In this document: positions 35,990 to 46,306 of the stretch, one piece after another
How the letters are laid out: each line of letters opens with the position of its first letter
How positions within the stretch are numbered: the first letter of the stretch is position 1
Source: Acinetobacter sp. ANC 3781
GTDB taxonomy: Bacteria > Pseudomonadota > Gammaproteobacteria > Pseudomonadales > Moraxellaceae
Length of the DNA: 64,000 bases
Assembly (NCBI RefSeq): GCF_004331285.1
Contig: NZ_SJOH01000012.1
Coordinates: 55,789 to 119,788, forward strand
Reading direction: 5' to 3'
The notes under the pieces: generated by a model
Told to the model about the DNA's origin: nothing
Database searches by the model: none
Seen by the model: the letters and a program-made list of their open reading frames with translations, nothing else
Translations under genes and position numbers: made by a program

Positions 35990-38296
35990 TTAATTACCCT
36001 GTACCAAACGTCGTGCGCTAATAATTCCCGGTTGTTGTTCTAAACGTGCCAACAAACGTGATAACTGTGCCAGACCTTTCACTTCAATTAACAACTTCAT
36101 ATTGGCAATACCATCTGTTTCTGAAATGGTATTCACCTGACGAATATTAATTTGATCCGAAAAAATCACTTGAGTTAAGTCTTTTAGCAGACCACGACGG
36201 TCGTAGGCCTCCACTACAATCTGTACGCTTTGACCCCGGGTCGGTTGCATTTCCCAATCGGCTTCAACCGCACGTTCAGGTTCTTGAGAAATCATCCGGA
36301 TATAATCAGAGCATGCAACTTTATGAATGCTTACCCCACGGTTCAACGTGATATATCCACCAATTGATTCCCCATGTACGGGTTGGCAGCATTGTGCAAT
36401 ATGCAGTTCTACGTTGTCCAAACCGTCAATTAAAATGCCATGTGCAGACAAAGTATGACTGGCACGTGGATTCAATGTCGGCTTGAGTACCAATTCAGGT
36501 TCATCTTGACCGATGTGCATATGGCGGTTGACCTGATTGATCAAGGCATGCAGACTAATATCGCCATTGACCAAACCAATCAGAATATCTTCACCCAGCT
36601 TGACATTAAAGTGATTGCAATAATCACTTAAATCAATACTTTTTGGGTGAATCGCTAAACGTACAAGTTCTTTATTCAGAATTTCACGGCCAACTTCCAG
36701 GTTTTTACTGCGATCTTGCTGTCTAAACCAATGCCGCAATTTATCTCGCGCCCGGGACGTCTTGATATAACCCAGCGAGTTTACCAACCAGTCACGATTC
36801 GGATCACGATCTTTTTTGGTTAAGATTTCAACCTGTTCACCAGTTTTCAAGGTATAGGTTAAAGGTACATAGCGCTGGTTTACCCGCGCTGCATAACACT
36901 TGTTCCCCACCTCGGTGTGAACATGATAGGCGAAGTCTAAAACGGTTGAACCGCGCGGTAACTCTTTAATGTCCCCATCACGGCTAAATACATAAATCTT
37001 TTCAAAACCTTCGAAATCTTGAACTTGTTCGAAACTTTCGGAATCATCATCTGATTTATGTGCGCTGGCATCATTACGTTCTTGATAATGCTCAAGTACT
37101 GCACGCAAGGAATGTAAGCGATGGTTAAAAGAGTGGTCGGTATTTTTTGCACCTTCTTTATAATTGAAGTGCGAACAAACCCCAAGCTCTGCCTCGTTAT
37201 GCATATCTTTGGTACGGATTTGCACTTCAAGTGACTTGTTCTCTGCAATGACTGCAGTGTGTAATGAACGATAGCCATTGGCTTTTGGATTGGTAATGTA
37301 ATCATCAAACTGGTGCGGAATATGACGCCAGATTTGATGCACAATCCCCAAGGAGTGATAGCACTCAGGTACGTTTTTGACCAATACCCGAACCGCTCGA
37401 ATATCATAAAGCTGATCGAAACTCAGGTTTTTACTTTTCATTTTTCGATAAATCGAATAAATGTGTTTCACCCTTCCGGTAATATCTGCTTCGATATCAT
37501 AGCTTGCCAGTTCATTTTTCAGTTTATCAATGACAAACTGAATATATTGCTCACGCTCTAAACGTTTTTCATTCAGTAAGGTTGCAATTTCTTTATAGCG
37601 CTCTGGGGCCAAATAACGAAACGCTAAATCTTCAAGTTCCCATTTAAGTTGGGCAATCCCTAAACGATGCGCCAAAGGTGAGTAAATGGTCAGAATTTCT
37701 CGCGCAACACGCTCTTGACGTTCACGTGATGCTTGAGTCAGTTCTCGCAAAGCATAGGTACGCTCTGCGAGTTTGATCAATACCACCCGAACATCTTCGG
37801 TCACAGAAATCAGCATTTTATAAATGCCGCTTAAATGCTCTCTTTGATTGTTATTAAAATGGTCTTCTAGACGTTTGTTCTTTTCAATCAGTTCAGAAAG
37901 CTTACCCATCGCCAAGGTCCCTTGGACCAGACTATGCACTTGCTCGCCAAAATGTTCCCGAACTTCTTCAAGCGTCATGACACCTTCACGCACACTTCGG
38001 TACAGCATTGCGGCGGACAAAGTGTCTTCATCCACATGTAAATGCGCCAAAATATCCGCCATCTCAATACCGGTATAAAAGGTATTGGAGCGATGATTAA
38101 CAGTGGTTTGCAACTCTTTATGTAAAGTTAGATGAGCAACTTCTTCGAGTTGTTTAAGCGCTGCATCATCTAATATGCCACGAACCCGATCTAGCCATTC
38201 AGCCAAATCATGTCGAGCTTGTTCGGCATGCTCTACAGTCGCTTCCTCGGACAGCTCATTGAGACGTCCAGGAAGTTGTTCACGTACTGTGACCAT
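35990..38296 (-). CDS. relA: GTP pyrophosphokinase RelA
   Basis: A 768-residue long RSH protein that makes (p)ppGpp at stalled ribosomes. The N-terminal hydrolase domain lacks the His-Asp signature: the site reads AAMLYRSVREG, so hydrolysis is lost and this is RelA, not SpoT. The synthetase domain shows DQLYDIRAVRVLV and TNPKANGYRSLHTAV. A TGS domain (VFSRDGDIKELPRGSTVLDF), a zinc-finger-like CCQPVHG segment and a C-terminal ACT domain follow. It is 17 bases after rlmD, in the gacS-cysM-rlmD-relA neighbourhood conserved with Pseudomonas. Confidence 0.95.
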   Translation of the reverse strand: MVTVREQLPGRLNELSEEATVEHAEQARHDLAEWLDRVRGILDDAALKQLEEVAHLTLHKELQTTVNHRSNTFYTGIEMADILAHLHVDEDTLSAAMLYRSVREGVMTLEEVREHFGEQVHSLVQGTLAMGKLSELIEKNKRLEDHFNNNQREHLSGIYKMLISVTEDVRVVLIKLAERTYALRELTQASRERQERVAREILTIYSPLAHRLGIAQLKWELEDLAFRYLAPERYKEIATLLNEKRLEREQYIQFVIDKLKNELASYDIEADITGRVKHIYSIYRKMKSKNLSFDQLYDIRAVRVLVKNVPECYHSLGIVHQIWRHIPHQFDDYITNPKANGYRSLHTAVIAENKSLEVQIRTKDMHNEAELGVCSHFNYKEGAKNTDHSFNHRLHSLRAVLEHYQERNDASAHKSDDDSESFEQVQDFEGFEKIYVFSRDGDIKELPRGSTVLDFAYHVHTEVGNKCYAARVNQRYVPLTYTLKTGEQVEILTKKDRDPNRDWLVNSLGYIKTSRARDKLRHWFRQQDRSKNLEVGREILNKELVRLAIHPKSIDLSDYCNHFNVKLGEDILIGLVNGDISLHALINQVNRHMHIGQDEPELVLKPTLNPRASHTLSAHGILIDGLDNVELHIAQCCQPVHGESIGGYITLNRGVSIHKVACSDYIRMISQEPERAVEADWEMQPTRGQSVQIVVEAYDRRGLLKDLTQVIFSDQINIRQVNTISETDGIANMKLLIEVKGLAQLSRLLARLEQQPGIISARRLVQGN

Positions 38297-38313
38297 ACCC
38301 TTCTCCTACCTCT

Positions 38314-39717
38314 TTACTTATCATATTCTAAATCGTTTATTTCTTTATCTTTTTCGAATAAGGCAATAGATTCGACATGTCCCGTATGAGTAAACATATC
38401 CATCACCCCCGCCTTTTTTAATCGATAGCCATGTTTCACCAACACACCGGCATCACGTGCCAAGGTTGCAGGATTACATGACACATAAACGATTCTTTTT
38501 GCATCAAATTTAGGTACATAATGCATTATTTCCTCTGCACCAGAACGCGGAGGGTCTATCAATAATGCATCAAATCCCTGTTTTGCCCAAGAATGATGTG
38601 AAAAATCTTTTGTTAAATCTTGTGAATGAAAATGTACGTGACTGATCGCATTATTTTTGGCATTTTCTGCACCACGTTGAACCATTTCTTCACTTCCTTC
38701 GACAGCTATGACTTGACCTGTTTCACCGACACAACGAGCCAGCGGTAATGAGAAATTACCTAGACCACAAAATAAGTCTAGAACACGCTCACCTTGCTGC
38801 AATTGAAGCAAATCACATGCCAGCTTCACCATTTGCGGATTAATGGTTGAATTCACCTGAGTAAAATCGAGCGGATTGAAATCAAATTTCACATCAAATT
38901 CATCCAGTGCATAATGCAAACGCATCGCCGCGTTCGGATCATCCACACGCTGTAAACTGTCTGAACTGGCGGGTTGTAAATACAATTGCCACTGCTTGTT
39001 TAACGTAAACTGTTTTAATTGGTTGACATCATCTGTTGATAATTTTTCAGTATGACGAACCACCAGTGCAATATCTTCATCACCCATGGCCAATTCTATA
39101 TGACCAATGGCTGCTTTGGCTGTTAGACTTTCGAGTAACTTTCTTAAGTCACGAATAGAGCCAAATTCACGATCCAGCACCAGACAGCGGTCAATCGAAA
39201 TCAGTTTATTACTTTGACGCTCACGGAACCCCACCACCAGTTTGTCTTTACTTGGAATATAACGTACTCCAATCCGGGCTTTACGACGGTAGTCTTCACG
39301 TTGTGAACGTAATGGCTCTAACCATTGTTCAGGCTGGATTCCGGCAAAATGTTCTAAATGTGACTTTAAAACATCCTGTTTTAAGCGAATTTGTTCATCT
39401 TGCTGAATGTGCTGCATATTGCAACCGCCACACACGGTAAAGTGGGGACATTTCGGTTCAATACGTATGGCAGCAGGTGCGCTTAACAGCTCAATGCTGT
39501 CCGCTTCTTCTAAACGTTTTACCACATTGGTAATTTGTGCTTTAACAGTTTCACCAGGTAAAGCGTAGCTGATAAATACCTTTTTACCCTGTTTGTCACT
39601 TGGGTGATCCGGATGTGTTCCATAGTGCGCTATCCCCCGTCCTTCGTGTGAAAGTGACTCAACCTGAAAAGTGTAAATCGGATGTTGAGCTGGACGTGGC
39701 TTGGTTCTATGTTTCAT
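38314..39717 (-). CDS. rlmD: 23S rRNA (uracil-1939-C5)-methyltransferase
   Basis: A 467-residue SAM-dependent RNA methyltransferase. The N-terminus carries a TRAM domain ([15 protein letters not shown]), then iron-sulfur cysteines in [15 protein letters not shown] with a further Cys in DRCLVLD. The Rossmann domain has [30 protein letters not shown] and the catalytic [11 protein letters not shown]. Spacing of six bases to the exonuclease gene upstream and 17 to relA indicates one operon. Confidence 0.95.
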   Translation of the reverse strand: MKHRTKPRPAQHPIYTFQVESLSHEGRGIAHYGTHPDHPSDKQGKKVFISYALPGETVKAQITNVVKRLEEADSIELLSAPAAIRIEPKCPHFTVCGGCNMQHIQQDEQIRLKQDVLKSHLEHFAGIQPEQWLEPLRSQREDYRRKARIGVRYIPSKDKLVVGFRERQSNKLISIDRCLVLDREFGSIRDLRKLLESLTAKAAIGHIELAMGDEDIALVVRHTEKLSTDDVNQLKQFTLNKQWQLYLQPASSDSLQRVDDPNAAMRLHYALDEFDVKFDFNPLDFTQVNSTINPQMVKLACDLLQLQQGERVLDLFCGLGNFSLPLARCVGETGQVIAVEGSEEMVQRGAENAKNNAISHVHFHSQDLTKDFSHHSWAKQGFDALLIDPPRSGAEEIMHYVPKFDAKRIVYVSCNPATLARDAGVLVKHGYRLKKAGVMDMFTHTGHVESIALFEKDKEINDLEYDK

Positions 39718-39723
39718 GAATAC

Positions 39724-40545
39724 CTAGAGTGTGGGAGATAAAAAGTCTGCAGCTGTAAATTCAGTACGCTGTGAGGTTTCACGCCATACTGCTAAAAAAT
39801 CTGCATGTTGCGGTTGAGTCGATAAAAATTCGATGGTGCGCTGAACTGCCTCACGATAATCATTGAGCGAAAGCTGACCTTTTAACAAGGACCAGCGCAG
39901 ATAAATCAGCCAGGTATTCAGCACGTCACCTTCGCAATAACTGGTGAGCTTTTGCCATTCTTGCTGTCGTACATATTCAGGTACATGATAGGCGCCATCA
40001 CCACGCTTTCCTGGATACCCCAGTAAATGTGCCACATCATCTAACTTTTGAAATTGACGACCATTGAACATCGCAATCACATCCATCAAATCGACATGAC
40101 GATGATGATAACGATTCTGGTAGTTATTATAGCGCTTTTGCTGATTAATTTCGCCCTGATCGAATAAAGCAGGCGCAGACAAGCCATGATACATGGCCCG
40201 AAACAGGATCACCGGCAAATCAAATTGTGAGCCATTCCAACTAACTAAGGTGGGATGACGCTTGTCAAAAATCGAGAGGAATTTCTTTAAAATTTCTGCT
40301 TCAGTATGCTGCTCTCGACTAAACGAGAACATTTTGATGCCACCTTGCGCATCAATCCATAGACCAGAAATACAGACAATCTCATGCAAGGCCAAACGCT
40401 GAAAATCCATGCCCGACTCTTGGCGCCGCAATTTAATCAACGCCTGTTCCAGATCTGCTTCTGGCAAATCCAGACCATACAAATGCGCTCCCGATTTTAA
40501 ATCGGTCAAGGTTTCTATATCGAAAATTAAAACAGGTAAGCGCAT
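39724..40545 (-). CDS. 3'-5' exonuclease related to the PolB proofreading domain
   Basis: A 273-residue DEDD-type nuclease (PF10108-like). The first acidic motif is LIFDIETLTD, the second SWNGSQFDLPVILFRA, the third HVDLMDVIAMF, with the late YCEGDVLNTWLIY. It is not attached to a polymerase. Substrate is unknown; repair or RNA/DNA turnover is likely. It sits between cysM and rlmD, as in pseudomonads. Confidence 0.88.
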   Translation of the reverse strand: MRLPVLIFDIETLTDLKSGAHLYGLDLPEADLEQALIKLRRQESGMDFQRLALHEIVCISGLWIDAQGGIKMFSFSREQHTEAEILKKFLSIFDKRHPTLVSWNGSQFDLPVILFRAMYHGLSAPALFDQGEINQQKRYNNYQNRYHHRHVDLMDVIAMFNGRQFQKLDDVAHLLGYPGKRGDGAYHVPEYVRQQEWQKLTSYCEGDVLNTWLIYLRWSLLKGQLSLNDYREAVQRTIEFLSTQPQHADFLAVWRETSQRTEFTAADFLSPTL

Positions 40546-40567
40546 CTTAACTCACAAAAATTGAGAT

Positions 40568-41488
40568 TTATTCAGGATCTTTTACAGAGAATAAACCTGT
40601 AGAAAGATAACGGTCACCACGGTCACAGATGATACATACAATCACCGCGCCCGGATTTTCTTCAGCCAGCTTGATTGAGGCCCAAACTGCACCACCTGAT
40701 GAAGTTCCGGCACTGATGCCTTCTTTGCGCGCCAATTGCCGTGCCATTTTTTCCGCTTCAATTTGCGGAATATCCATAATCCGGTCAACGCGTTTCGGAT
40801 CAAAAATGGTGGGAAGATATTCTTGTGGCCAACGACGAATACCTGCAATATTTGAACCTTCAGAAGGTTGTAAACCGACAATTTGAATATCCTGATTTTG
40901 TTCTTTTAGATATTTGGAAATCCCCATAATCGTCCCGGTGGTTCCCATGGAACTGACGAAATGGGTAATTTTACCGCCTGTCTGTTGCCAGATTTCTGGA
41001 CCGGTGGTGAGGTAATGTGCTTCGACATTGTCCGGGTTACCAAACTGGTTCAATACCAATCCCCTACCATCTTTTTCCATTTGCAGCGCCATATCACGCG
41101 CCTCTTCCATGCTTGAAGATTCAATCAGTTCAGCGCCATAAGCACGCATCGCATCTTTGCGTTCCTGACTTGAACCTGTTGGCATAATGAGTTTCATTTT
41201 ATAGCCACGCATTGCAGCAACCATAGCCAAGGCAATACCTGTATTTCCGCTTGTCGCCTCAATCAGTGTATCACCCGGTTTAATTTGACCACGTTTTTCA
41301 GCTTGCATAATCATGTTATACGCTGGACGGTCTTTTACCGAACCTGCAGGATTATTTCCTTCAAGTTTAGCCAATACTGTTGCTTGAGTGTGACTTGCTA
41401 GACGTTGCAAACGCACCAGAGGGGTTTTTCCTACGTAGTGGTCTAACAAAAATTCGTCTGCTTGAAAATCAGGGGTGGTATTACTCAT
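40568..41488 (-). CDS. cysM: Cysteine synthase B
   Basis: A 306-residue fold-type II PLP enzyme making cysteine (or S-sulfocysteine) from O-acetylserine. PLP lysine is in NPAGSVKDRPAYNM; the substrate loop EATSGNTGIALAMVAA and the phosphate loop MGTTGTIMGIS are present. The shorter CysM-type C-terminus agrees with CysM over CysK. I took ATG at 41488, eight bases after AGG, not the GTG at 41497. It is divergent from gacS. Confidence 0.93.
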   Translation of the reverse strand: MSNTTPDFQADEFLLDHYVGKTPLVRLQRLASHTQATVLAKLEGNNPAGSVKDRPAYNMIMQAEKRGQIKPGDTLIEATSGNTGIALAMVAAMRGYKMKLIMPTGSSQERKDAMRAYGAELIESSSMEEARDMALQMEKDGRGLVLNQFGNPDNVEAHYLTTGPEIWQQTGGKITHFVSSMGTTGTIMGISKYLKEQNQDIQIVGLQPSEGSNIAGIRRWPQEYLPTIFDPKRVDRIMDIPQIEAEKMARQLARKEGISAGTSSGGAVWASIKLAEENPGAVIVCIICDRGDRYLSTGLFSVKDPE

Positions 41489-41641
41489 TATTTGCACCTA
41501 TATCGAGGTGAGTCTATTGTATGAAAAAATGCTCCGCGCTGCACCCATTTAACAGGCTTTTTATTGAAAGTGATTAAAGCACAGTCAGTTTTAAATAAAG
41601 CGTGCTAATATTCCGTGCATAGAAAATAAACTGCTTTAACC

Positions 41642-44452
41642 ATGTCAAATATCAATAAAAAGTTATTTAAACGTCTACACTTAAATCATGCTTATGGACA
41701 ACTCATTGCACTGATTTTTGTGCCGATTATGATTTTGGCATGTGTCGGGGCTGTGCTGGTTTTGTCTGAGACCTCCAATGCATCGCGTGCACAGCAACGC
41801 CAAATGGCAATTGCTATTATGACCCGTTATCAGCTCACCTCCGAAGCAGCAATCGACTTATTAAGTAATTATCCATGGCAGTATGATCAAGCACGTAATG
41901 CCATGCAGGTCATGCTAAATGAAAAATATTTAATTCGCGCAGCTATTATTGATAATAAAGGCAGAAACCGCTTAAGCATCGGTTTTCAGGATCAGGAGCC
42001 TTGGCCGAAGATTAACTCTAAAGCCTCTTTCGTCGGCCCTATTCTGCACCATGATAATAATATTTATTCACTAAAAATTAATGAGCATACTCAAGCGCCT
42101 GCACGGTTGGTTATTGAACTGGACAACCAACCTCTTGAAATTGCGCGTTATCGGGTCATGGTGGTGCTGATTGCGACAGGCTTATTGACTTTATTACTAC
42201 TTTTATTGTGTCTGAATTTCTATTCGCGTCGCTGGATTGCACCGATGTACGAAATTCGCATGCAATTGCAACGTCTAAATGCCGATACCCTTGATCAACA
42301 CATGGTGATTAACAGTACCGGTGAATTGCGTCTGTTGCAGCGCGATATTGCCAATGTGGTCAAACGGCTGCACTTTAGCTTTTTAGAACTTAAAGAACAT
42401 ACCGAACAAACGGAAGATGATTTACGCCGTACCTTAGATACCTTAGAAGTTCAGAACATTACTTATCGTCAGGCCCGTGACCAGGCGATTTCAGCTAACC
42501 AGTCCAAATCGGTATTCCTGGCCAATATCAGTCATGAATTGCGCACTCCATTAAACAGTATTGATGGCTTTATTCATTTATTGCTGCGTCAAGGCAACTT
42601 GAGCAATGAACAAAACCTGTATCTGCAAACCATTCGTAAATCATCTGCCCATCTTCTGGCCCTGATTAATGACGTACTAGATTTCTCGAAAATTGATGCC
42701 GGTAAGCTGGAACTGGAAACCGCGCCTTTTGATCTGGAAGAAGCCATTTTTGATGTGATGGATATGTTGTCCCCACTCGCGGCTCAAAAGCATATCGATA
42801 TGGCTTTTTATTATGCCGATAATATTCCAACGCAAGTGATTGGCGATGCATTACGCTTTAAACAGATTCTCACCAACCTAATTTCCAACGCGATTAAATT
42901 TACCCCGGACGGTGAAATCATTGTCCGTGCCCGTATGGAGCACGACGATATTGGACAATGCCTGTTGCACTTTAGCGTGCAGGACAGCGGGATTGGCCTC
43001 AGTGGTACTGACCGTAAAAAACTGTTTGAATCCTTCTCGCAAGGTGATGCTTCGGTGACCCGTCAATTTGGCGGCACGGGGCTCGGTTTGGCCATTTCCA
43101 AACAGCTGGTGCATTTAATGCAAGGTCAAATTGGCTTTGAGGACAACCAGGAACGTGCACCGACTGAAAAAGGTTCCACATTCTGGTTTAGCGCCATGTT
43201 TGCTGTAAATGACGACATTGACATTGTTCATCCGCACTTTAAGAACATGCAGGTGGTGTCTTATTTGGCCCATCCCGCGACTGCCAATATTCTGCGTCAT
43301 TATCTGGAAAATTATGAGGTGCATCATGTTGAAACCAGCTCGATTCTGGATCTGTTCAGCCAGCTCAATCAGTTCTCGGAAAGTGATGAAAATACCTGGC
43401 TGATTGTCGATCATAGTGGTGATGGCGAAGCCTTGTTGAAAGAAATTCGTAATCGTTACCACGGCAATATTGCGGTGTACGGTTATCAGATGTCGCTGGA
43501 TCCGAACATGCTGAATGAATATCGCGCGCGGCCGCTGTATCAGCCTTTAAGCCGTAGTGCCTTAATCCAGCTGTTAAGCAATCAACCGATTTTCGATCAG
43601 GAGGTGCATGAAGAATTTAATGGTCAAGGTCTGCATGTCCTCGCTGTTGATGATCACTTGCCGAACCTGATTGTTTTAGAAGCCCTATTGGGTGAGCTCA
43701 ACGTCAAGACCACCAAGGCCTTAAGCGGCCAGGAAGCACTGGAAATCATTCAGGATCGAATAGAAAAAAATCTGCCTGCATTTGATGTCATATTTATGGA
43801 TATCCAGATGCCCGTAATGTCCGGAATAGATACAACGCGTGCCATCCGTTCGCTGGAATCGACTTTAGAAAACCATAAACGTCTACCAATTATTGCCCTG
43901 ACAGCACATGCCCTAGCCGATGAGAAACACAAATTGTTGCAGGTAGGAATGGATGATTACGTCACCAAACCGATTCAAATGGATCAGATCATTCAAATTT
44001 TGACCCAATTGACTTCAGAAAATTTTAAAAAGCCCAAAACTGTCGATAAAGCTATCCTGATTGAAGCCCTTGATCCAAACATTTTAGATTGGCAACAAAG
44101 CTTACAGCTGGCAGCCAATAAAGAAGATCTGGCAGTCGATTTACTTCAAATGCTGGTCGACAGCTTCCCTACAGAACTGAGTGAAATGCAGCAGTTGATT
44201 GAAATGGAAGACTTCCCGCAACTTGAACACGTGCTGCATCGGTTATATGGAGCCACCCGTTATGTCGGTGCACCTGATCTGCAAGAAGCAACCGGAAAAT
44301 TTGAGCAATTTGTTTCCTCGTTACGTAAAGAACGCCGTAAAGCTGATGAAACTTTTATTCAGGAAACCTTAAAACGCTTTGATGAATTACAGTCGGTCAT
44401 TCAGCAAGTCGAACAAGCATCGCAGCAAATTTTGAACAAACAAAATACTTAA
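41642..44452 (+). CDS. gacS: Hybrid sensor histidine kinase GacS/BarA
   Basis: A 936-residue tripartite kinase, the sensor of the GacS/GacA system that governs small RNAs, biofilm, metabolism and virulence. Two membrane helices (about residues 21-44 and 177-197) flank a periplasmic sensor, followed by HAMP. The kinase H-box is FLANISHELRTPLNS; the ATPase boxes are LISNAIKFTPDG, DSGIGLSG and GTGLGLAI. The receiver has FMDIQMPVMSG with the phospho-Asp and a Lys in YVTKPIQMDQ. The C-terminal HPt histidine is in LHRLYGATRYVG (the usual Lys after His-x-Leu is Tyr). GacA is not in the window. Confidence 0.94.
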   Translation: MSNINKKLFKRLHLNHAYGQLIALIFVPIMILACVGAVLVLSETSNASRAQQRQMAIAIMTRYQLTSEAAIDLLSNYPWQYDQARNAMQVMLNEKYLIRAAIIDNKGRNRLSIGFQDQEPWPKINSKASFVGPILHHDNNIYSLKINEHTQAPARLVIELDNQPLEIARYRVMVVLIATGLLTLLLLLLCLNFYSRRWIAPMYEIRMQLQRLNADTLDQHMVINSTGELRLLQRDIANVVKRLHFSFLELKEHTEQTEDDLRRTLDTLEVQNITYRQARDQAISANQSKSVFLANISHELRTPLNSIDGFIHLLLRQGNLSNEQNLYLQTIRKSSAHLLALINDVLDFSKIDAGKLELETAPFDLEEAIFDVMDMLSPLAAQKHIDMAFYYADNIPTQVIGDALRFKQILTNLISNAIKFTPDGEIIVRARMEHDDIGQCLLHFSVQDSGIGLSGTDRKKLFESFSQGDASVTRQFGGTGLGLAISKQLVHLMQGQIGFEDNQERAPTEKGSTFWFSAMFAVNDDIDIVHPHFKNMQVVSYLAHPATANILRHYLENYEVHHVETSSILDLFSQLNQFSESDENTWLIVDHSGDGEALLKEIRNRYHGNIAVYGYQMSLDPNMLNEYRARPLYQPLSRSALIQLLSNQPIFDQEVHEEFNGQGLHVLAVDDHLPNLIVLEALLGELNVKTTKALSGQEALEIIQDRIEKNLPAFDVIFMDIQMPVMSGIDTTRAIRSLESTLENHKRLPIIALTAHALADEKHKLLQVGMDDYVTKPIQMDQIIQILTQLTSENFKKPKTVDKAILIEALDPNILDWQQSLQLAANKEDLAVDLLQMLVDSFPTELSEMQQLIEMEDFPQLEHVLHRLYGATRYVGAPDLQEATGKFEQFVSSLRKERRKADETFIQETLKRFDELQSVIQQVEQASQQILNKQNT

Positions 44453-44581
44453 CGCAGGCTGGGCGGCATTTCAAAAGTCATGTCTATCTGTAGATGTGAC
44501 TCTTGTGTCATGTATCGTGACATGTATCAGAGAAATGCCCGTGGTATGCTCAAAACAACCGAAAAAATCAGGTCTATACCC

Positions 44582-45370
44582 ATGGCGTTACTTCGCATCG
44601 AAAAAAATAATGGTATCGCAACTGTTTCTTTAAACCGTCCAGAAAAACGCAATGCCATGAGCTTTGCTTTGTTACGTGAACTGGTAACTGCTGCCAATCA
44701 AATTAAAAAAGATCGCTCAATTCGCTGTGTCATTTTAACCGGTGAAGCTCATGTATTTAGTGCCGGGATTGACCTTGCCGATTTGAACGCCCCTAAAAAT
44801 ACCGCTTATGCGGCTTGGGAACTGATCAAACCGGGGCAAAGTCTATTCCAGAAAGCTTTTCTAATTTGGCAGGAACTGCCTGTTCCAGTCATTGCAGCAC
44901 TTGAGGGTTATTGCCTCGGTGCCGGGATGCAATTGGCACTGGCTGCGGATATCCGGATTGCCCATCCAAATACCAAAATGTCGATTATGGAAAGCCGTTG
45001 GGGACTGGTGCCAGACATGGGACTGACCCGATCCATTAAAGGCATTATTAATGTTGACCTAGCCAAAGAGTTGACTTTGACTGGACGTATTTTCGATGCA
45101 AATTATGCCAAGGAAATTGGTCTGGTAACGCATTTGGATGAATCGCCAATCAGCAAAGCCCAGGCCCTTGCAGAAGAAATGTTGCAACGTTCTCCTGATG
45201 CATTGACTGCAGCCAAACGCGTACTCGATGCCATGGAACATGCACCGAAAAAATCTCTACGCCTAGAGAAAATCTGGCAATTGAAATTACTGCTGGGTAA
45301 AAACAGTAAATTGGCCCGTAAAAAAGACAAAAACCCTGAAGTTCAGTTTTTACCGCGCCAATATAAGTAA
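44582..45370 (+). CDS. Enoyl-CoA hydratase/isomerase family protein (crotonase)
   Basis: A 262-residue crotonase. Oxyanion-hole motifs are AHVFSAGIDLADL and ALEGYCLGAGMQLALAADIRIA. The first is followed by Asp (IDLADL) and the second by a segment (MESRWGLVPDMG) where the catalytic Glu of hydratases is partly altered, so it may be an isomerase or hydratase of unknown acyl-CoA. ATG at 44582 (MALLRIEKN) matches the family start; longer ORF starts at 44480 and 44546 would add non-conserved residues. It is the first of three genes with 33-36 base gaps. Confidence 0.85.
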   Translation: MALLRIEKNNGIATVSLNRPEKRNAMSFALLRELVTAANQIKKDRSIRCVILTGEAHVFSAGIDLADLNAPKNTAYAAWELIKPGQSLFQKAFLIWQELPVPVIAALEGYCLGAGMQLALAADIRIAHPNTKMSIMESRWGLVPDMGLTRSIKGIINVDLAKELTLTGRIFDANYAKEIGLVTHLDESPISKAQALAEEMLQRSPDALTAAKRVLDAMEHAPKKSLRLEKIWQLKLLLGKNSKLARKKDKNPEVQFLPRQYK

Positions 45371-45406
45371 AATATTCAAATAACAGGATTTTGCAGAGAA
45401 AAACAT

Positions 45407-46273
45407 ATGAGTTTTGATCGTAATACAAAAATTGCATTCTTGGGCATGGGACTGATGGGCAGCCGTATGGCCACCCGACTGATTCAAGCCGGTTTTGAAG
45501 TCGCTGTCTGGAACCGCACAGCATCCGCCTGTGATGTGCTGATTGATATGGGCGCCACCGCCTTAGAACTGCAAGACATCAGACAATATCCTGTTATTTT
45601 GACCTGCTTAGCCGATGATGTAGCAGTGCAAGCCGTCTATGATCAGATTCAGAACCTGTTATCTGCTGGACAAGTGATTGTAGACTTCTCAAGTTTGTCT
45701 GTGGATCAAACCAAGACTTTGGCGAAGCAGGCCCAAATTCGCCAAGTCCAGTGGATTGATTCCCCTGTCTCGGGTGGGACCGCGGGTGCTGAACAGGGAA
45801 CCTTGGTTATTTTTGCCGGAGGTGACCTACAAACTATCCAGAACTTATCGCTGATTTATAATGTACTTTCCCAGCGTGTCACCCGTATGGGCGAAACTGG
45901 AACCGGGCAAGCTACCAAAATTTGTAATCAACTGATTGTTGCAGCCAACAGCACCTTAATTGCTGAAGCGGTAGCTTTAGCGGCGAAAGCCGGTGTCGAT
46001 ACCACTTTACTTGCCCCTGCACTTGCCGGTGGTTTTGCCGACTCGAAGCCTTTTCAGATTTTAACTCCACGTATGGCGACGCATACTTTTGAGCCGGTGC
46101 AATGGAAAGTTCAAACCTTATCCAAGGACTTAAATAATGCTGTGCAGCTTGCTGAACAATTCAGTTTAAATATTCCTGTTGCAAAACAGGCACTATCACA
46201 ATTGAAAACCCATCAAACTAAAGGTTATGCTGAAGCAGATCTTGCTACAGTGATTCAACTGGTTGAATCTTGA
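45407..46273 (+). CDS. 3-hydroxyisobutyrate dehydrogenase / tartronate-semialdehyde reductase family protein
   Basis: A 288-residue beta-hydroxyacid dehydrogenase. NAD(P) loop is IAFLGMGLMGSRMATRL, substrate motif DSPVSGGTAGAEQGTL, and the catalytic lysine lies in GQATKICNQ. The next gene looks like hydroxypyruvate isomerase, so a role like GlxR (tartronate semialdehyde to glycerate) is likely, but 3-hydroxyisobutyrate or similar acids cannot be excluded. Gaps of 36 and 33 bases to its neighbours suggest an operon. Confidence 0.85.
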   Translation: MSFDRNTKIAFLGMGLMGSRMATRLIQAGFEVAVWNRTASACDVLIDMGATALELQDIRQYPVILTCLADDVAVQAVYDQIQNLLSAGQVIVDFSSLSVDQTKTLAKQAQIRQVQWIDSPVSGGTAGAEQGTLVIFAGGDLQTIQNLSLIYNVLSQRVTRMGETGTGQATKICNQLIVAANSTLIAEAVALAAKAGVDTTLLAPALAGGFADSKPFQILTPRMATHTFEPVQWKVQTLSKDLNNAVQLAEQFSLNIPVAKQALSQLKTHQTKGYAEADLATVIQLVES

Positions 46274-46306
46274 AGCAACTTATTTTCTAACGCGTAGGAG
46301 CAAGGC

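Noticed and set aside
36937..37407. 156-codon minus-strand ORF inside relA
   Set aside because: Out-of-frame shadow of relA without motifs of its own.
45059..45524. Minus-strand ORFs opposite the crotonase and reductase genes
   Set aside because: They are antisense shadows without motifs; the plus-strand genes are clear.
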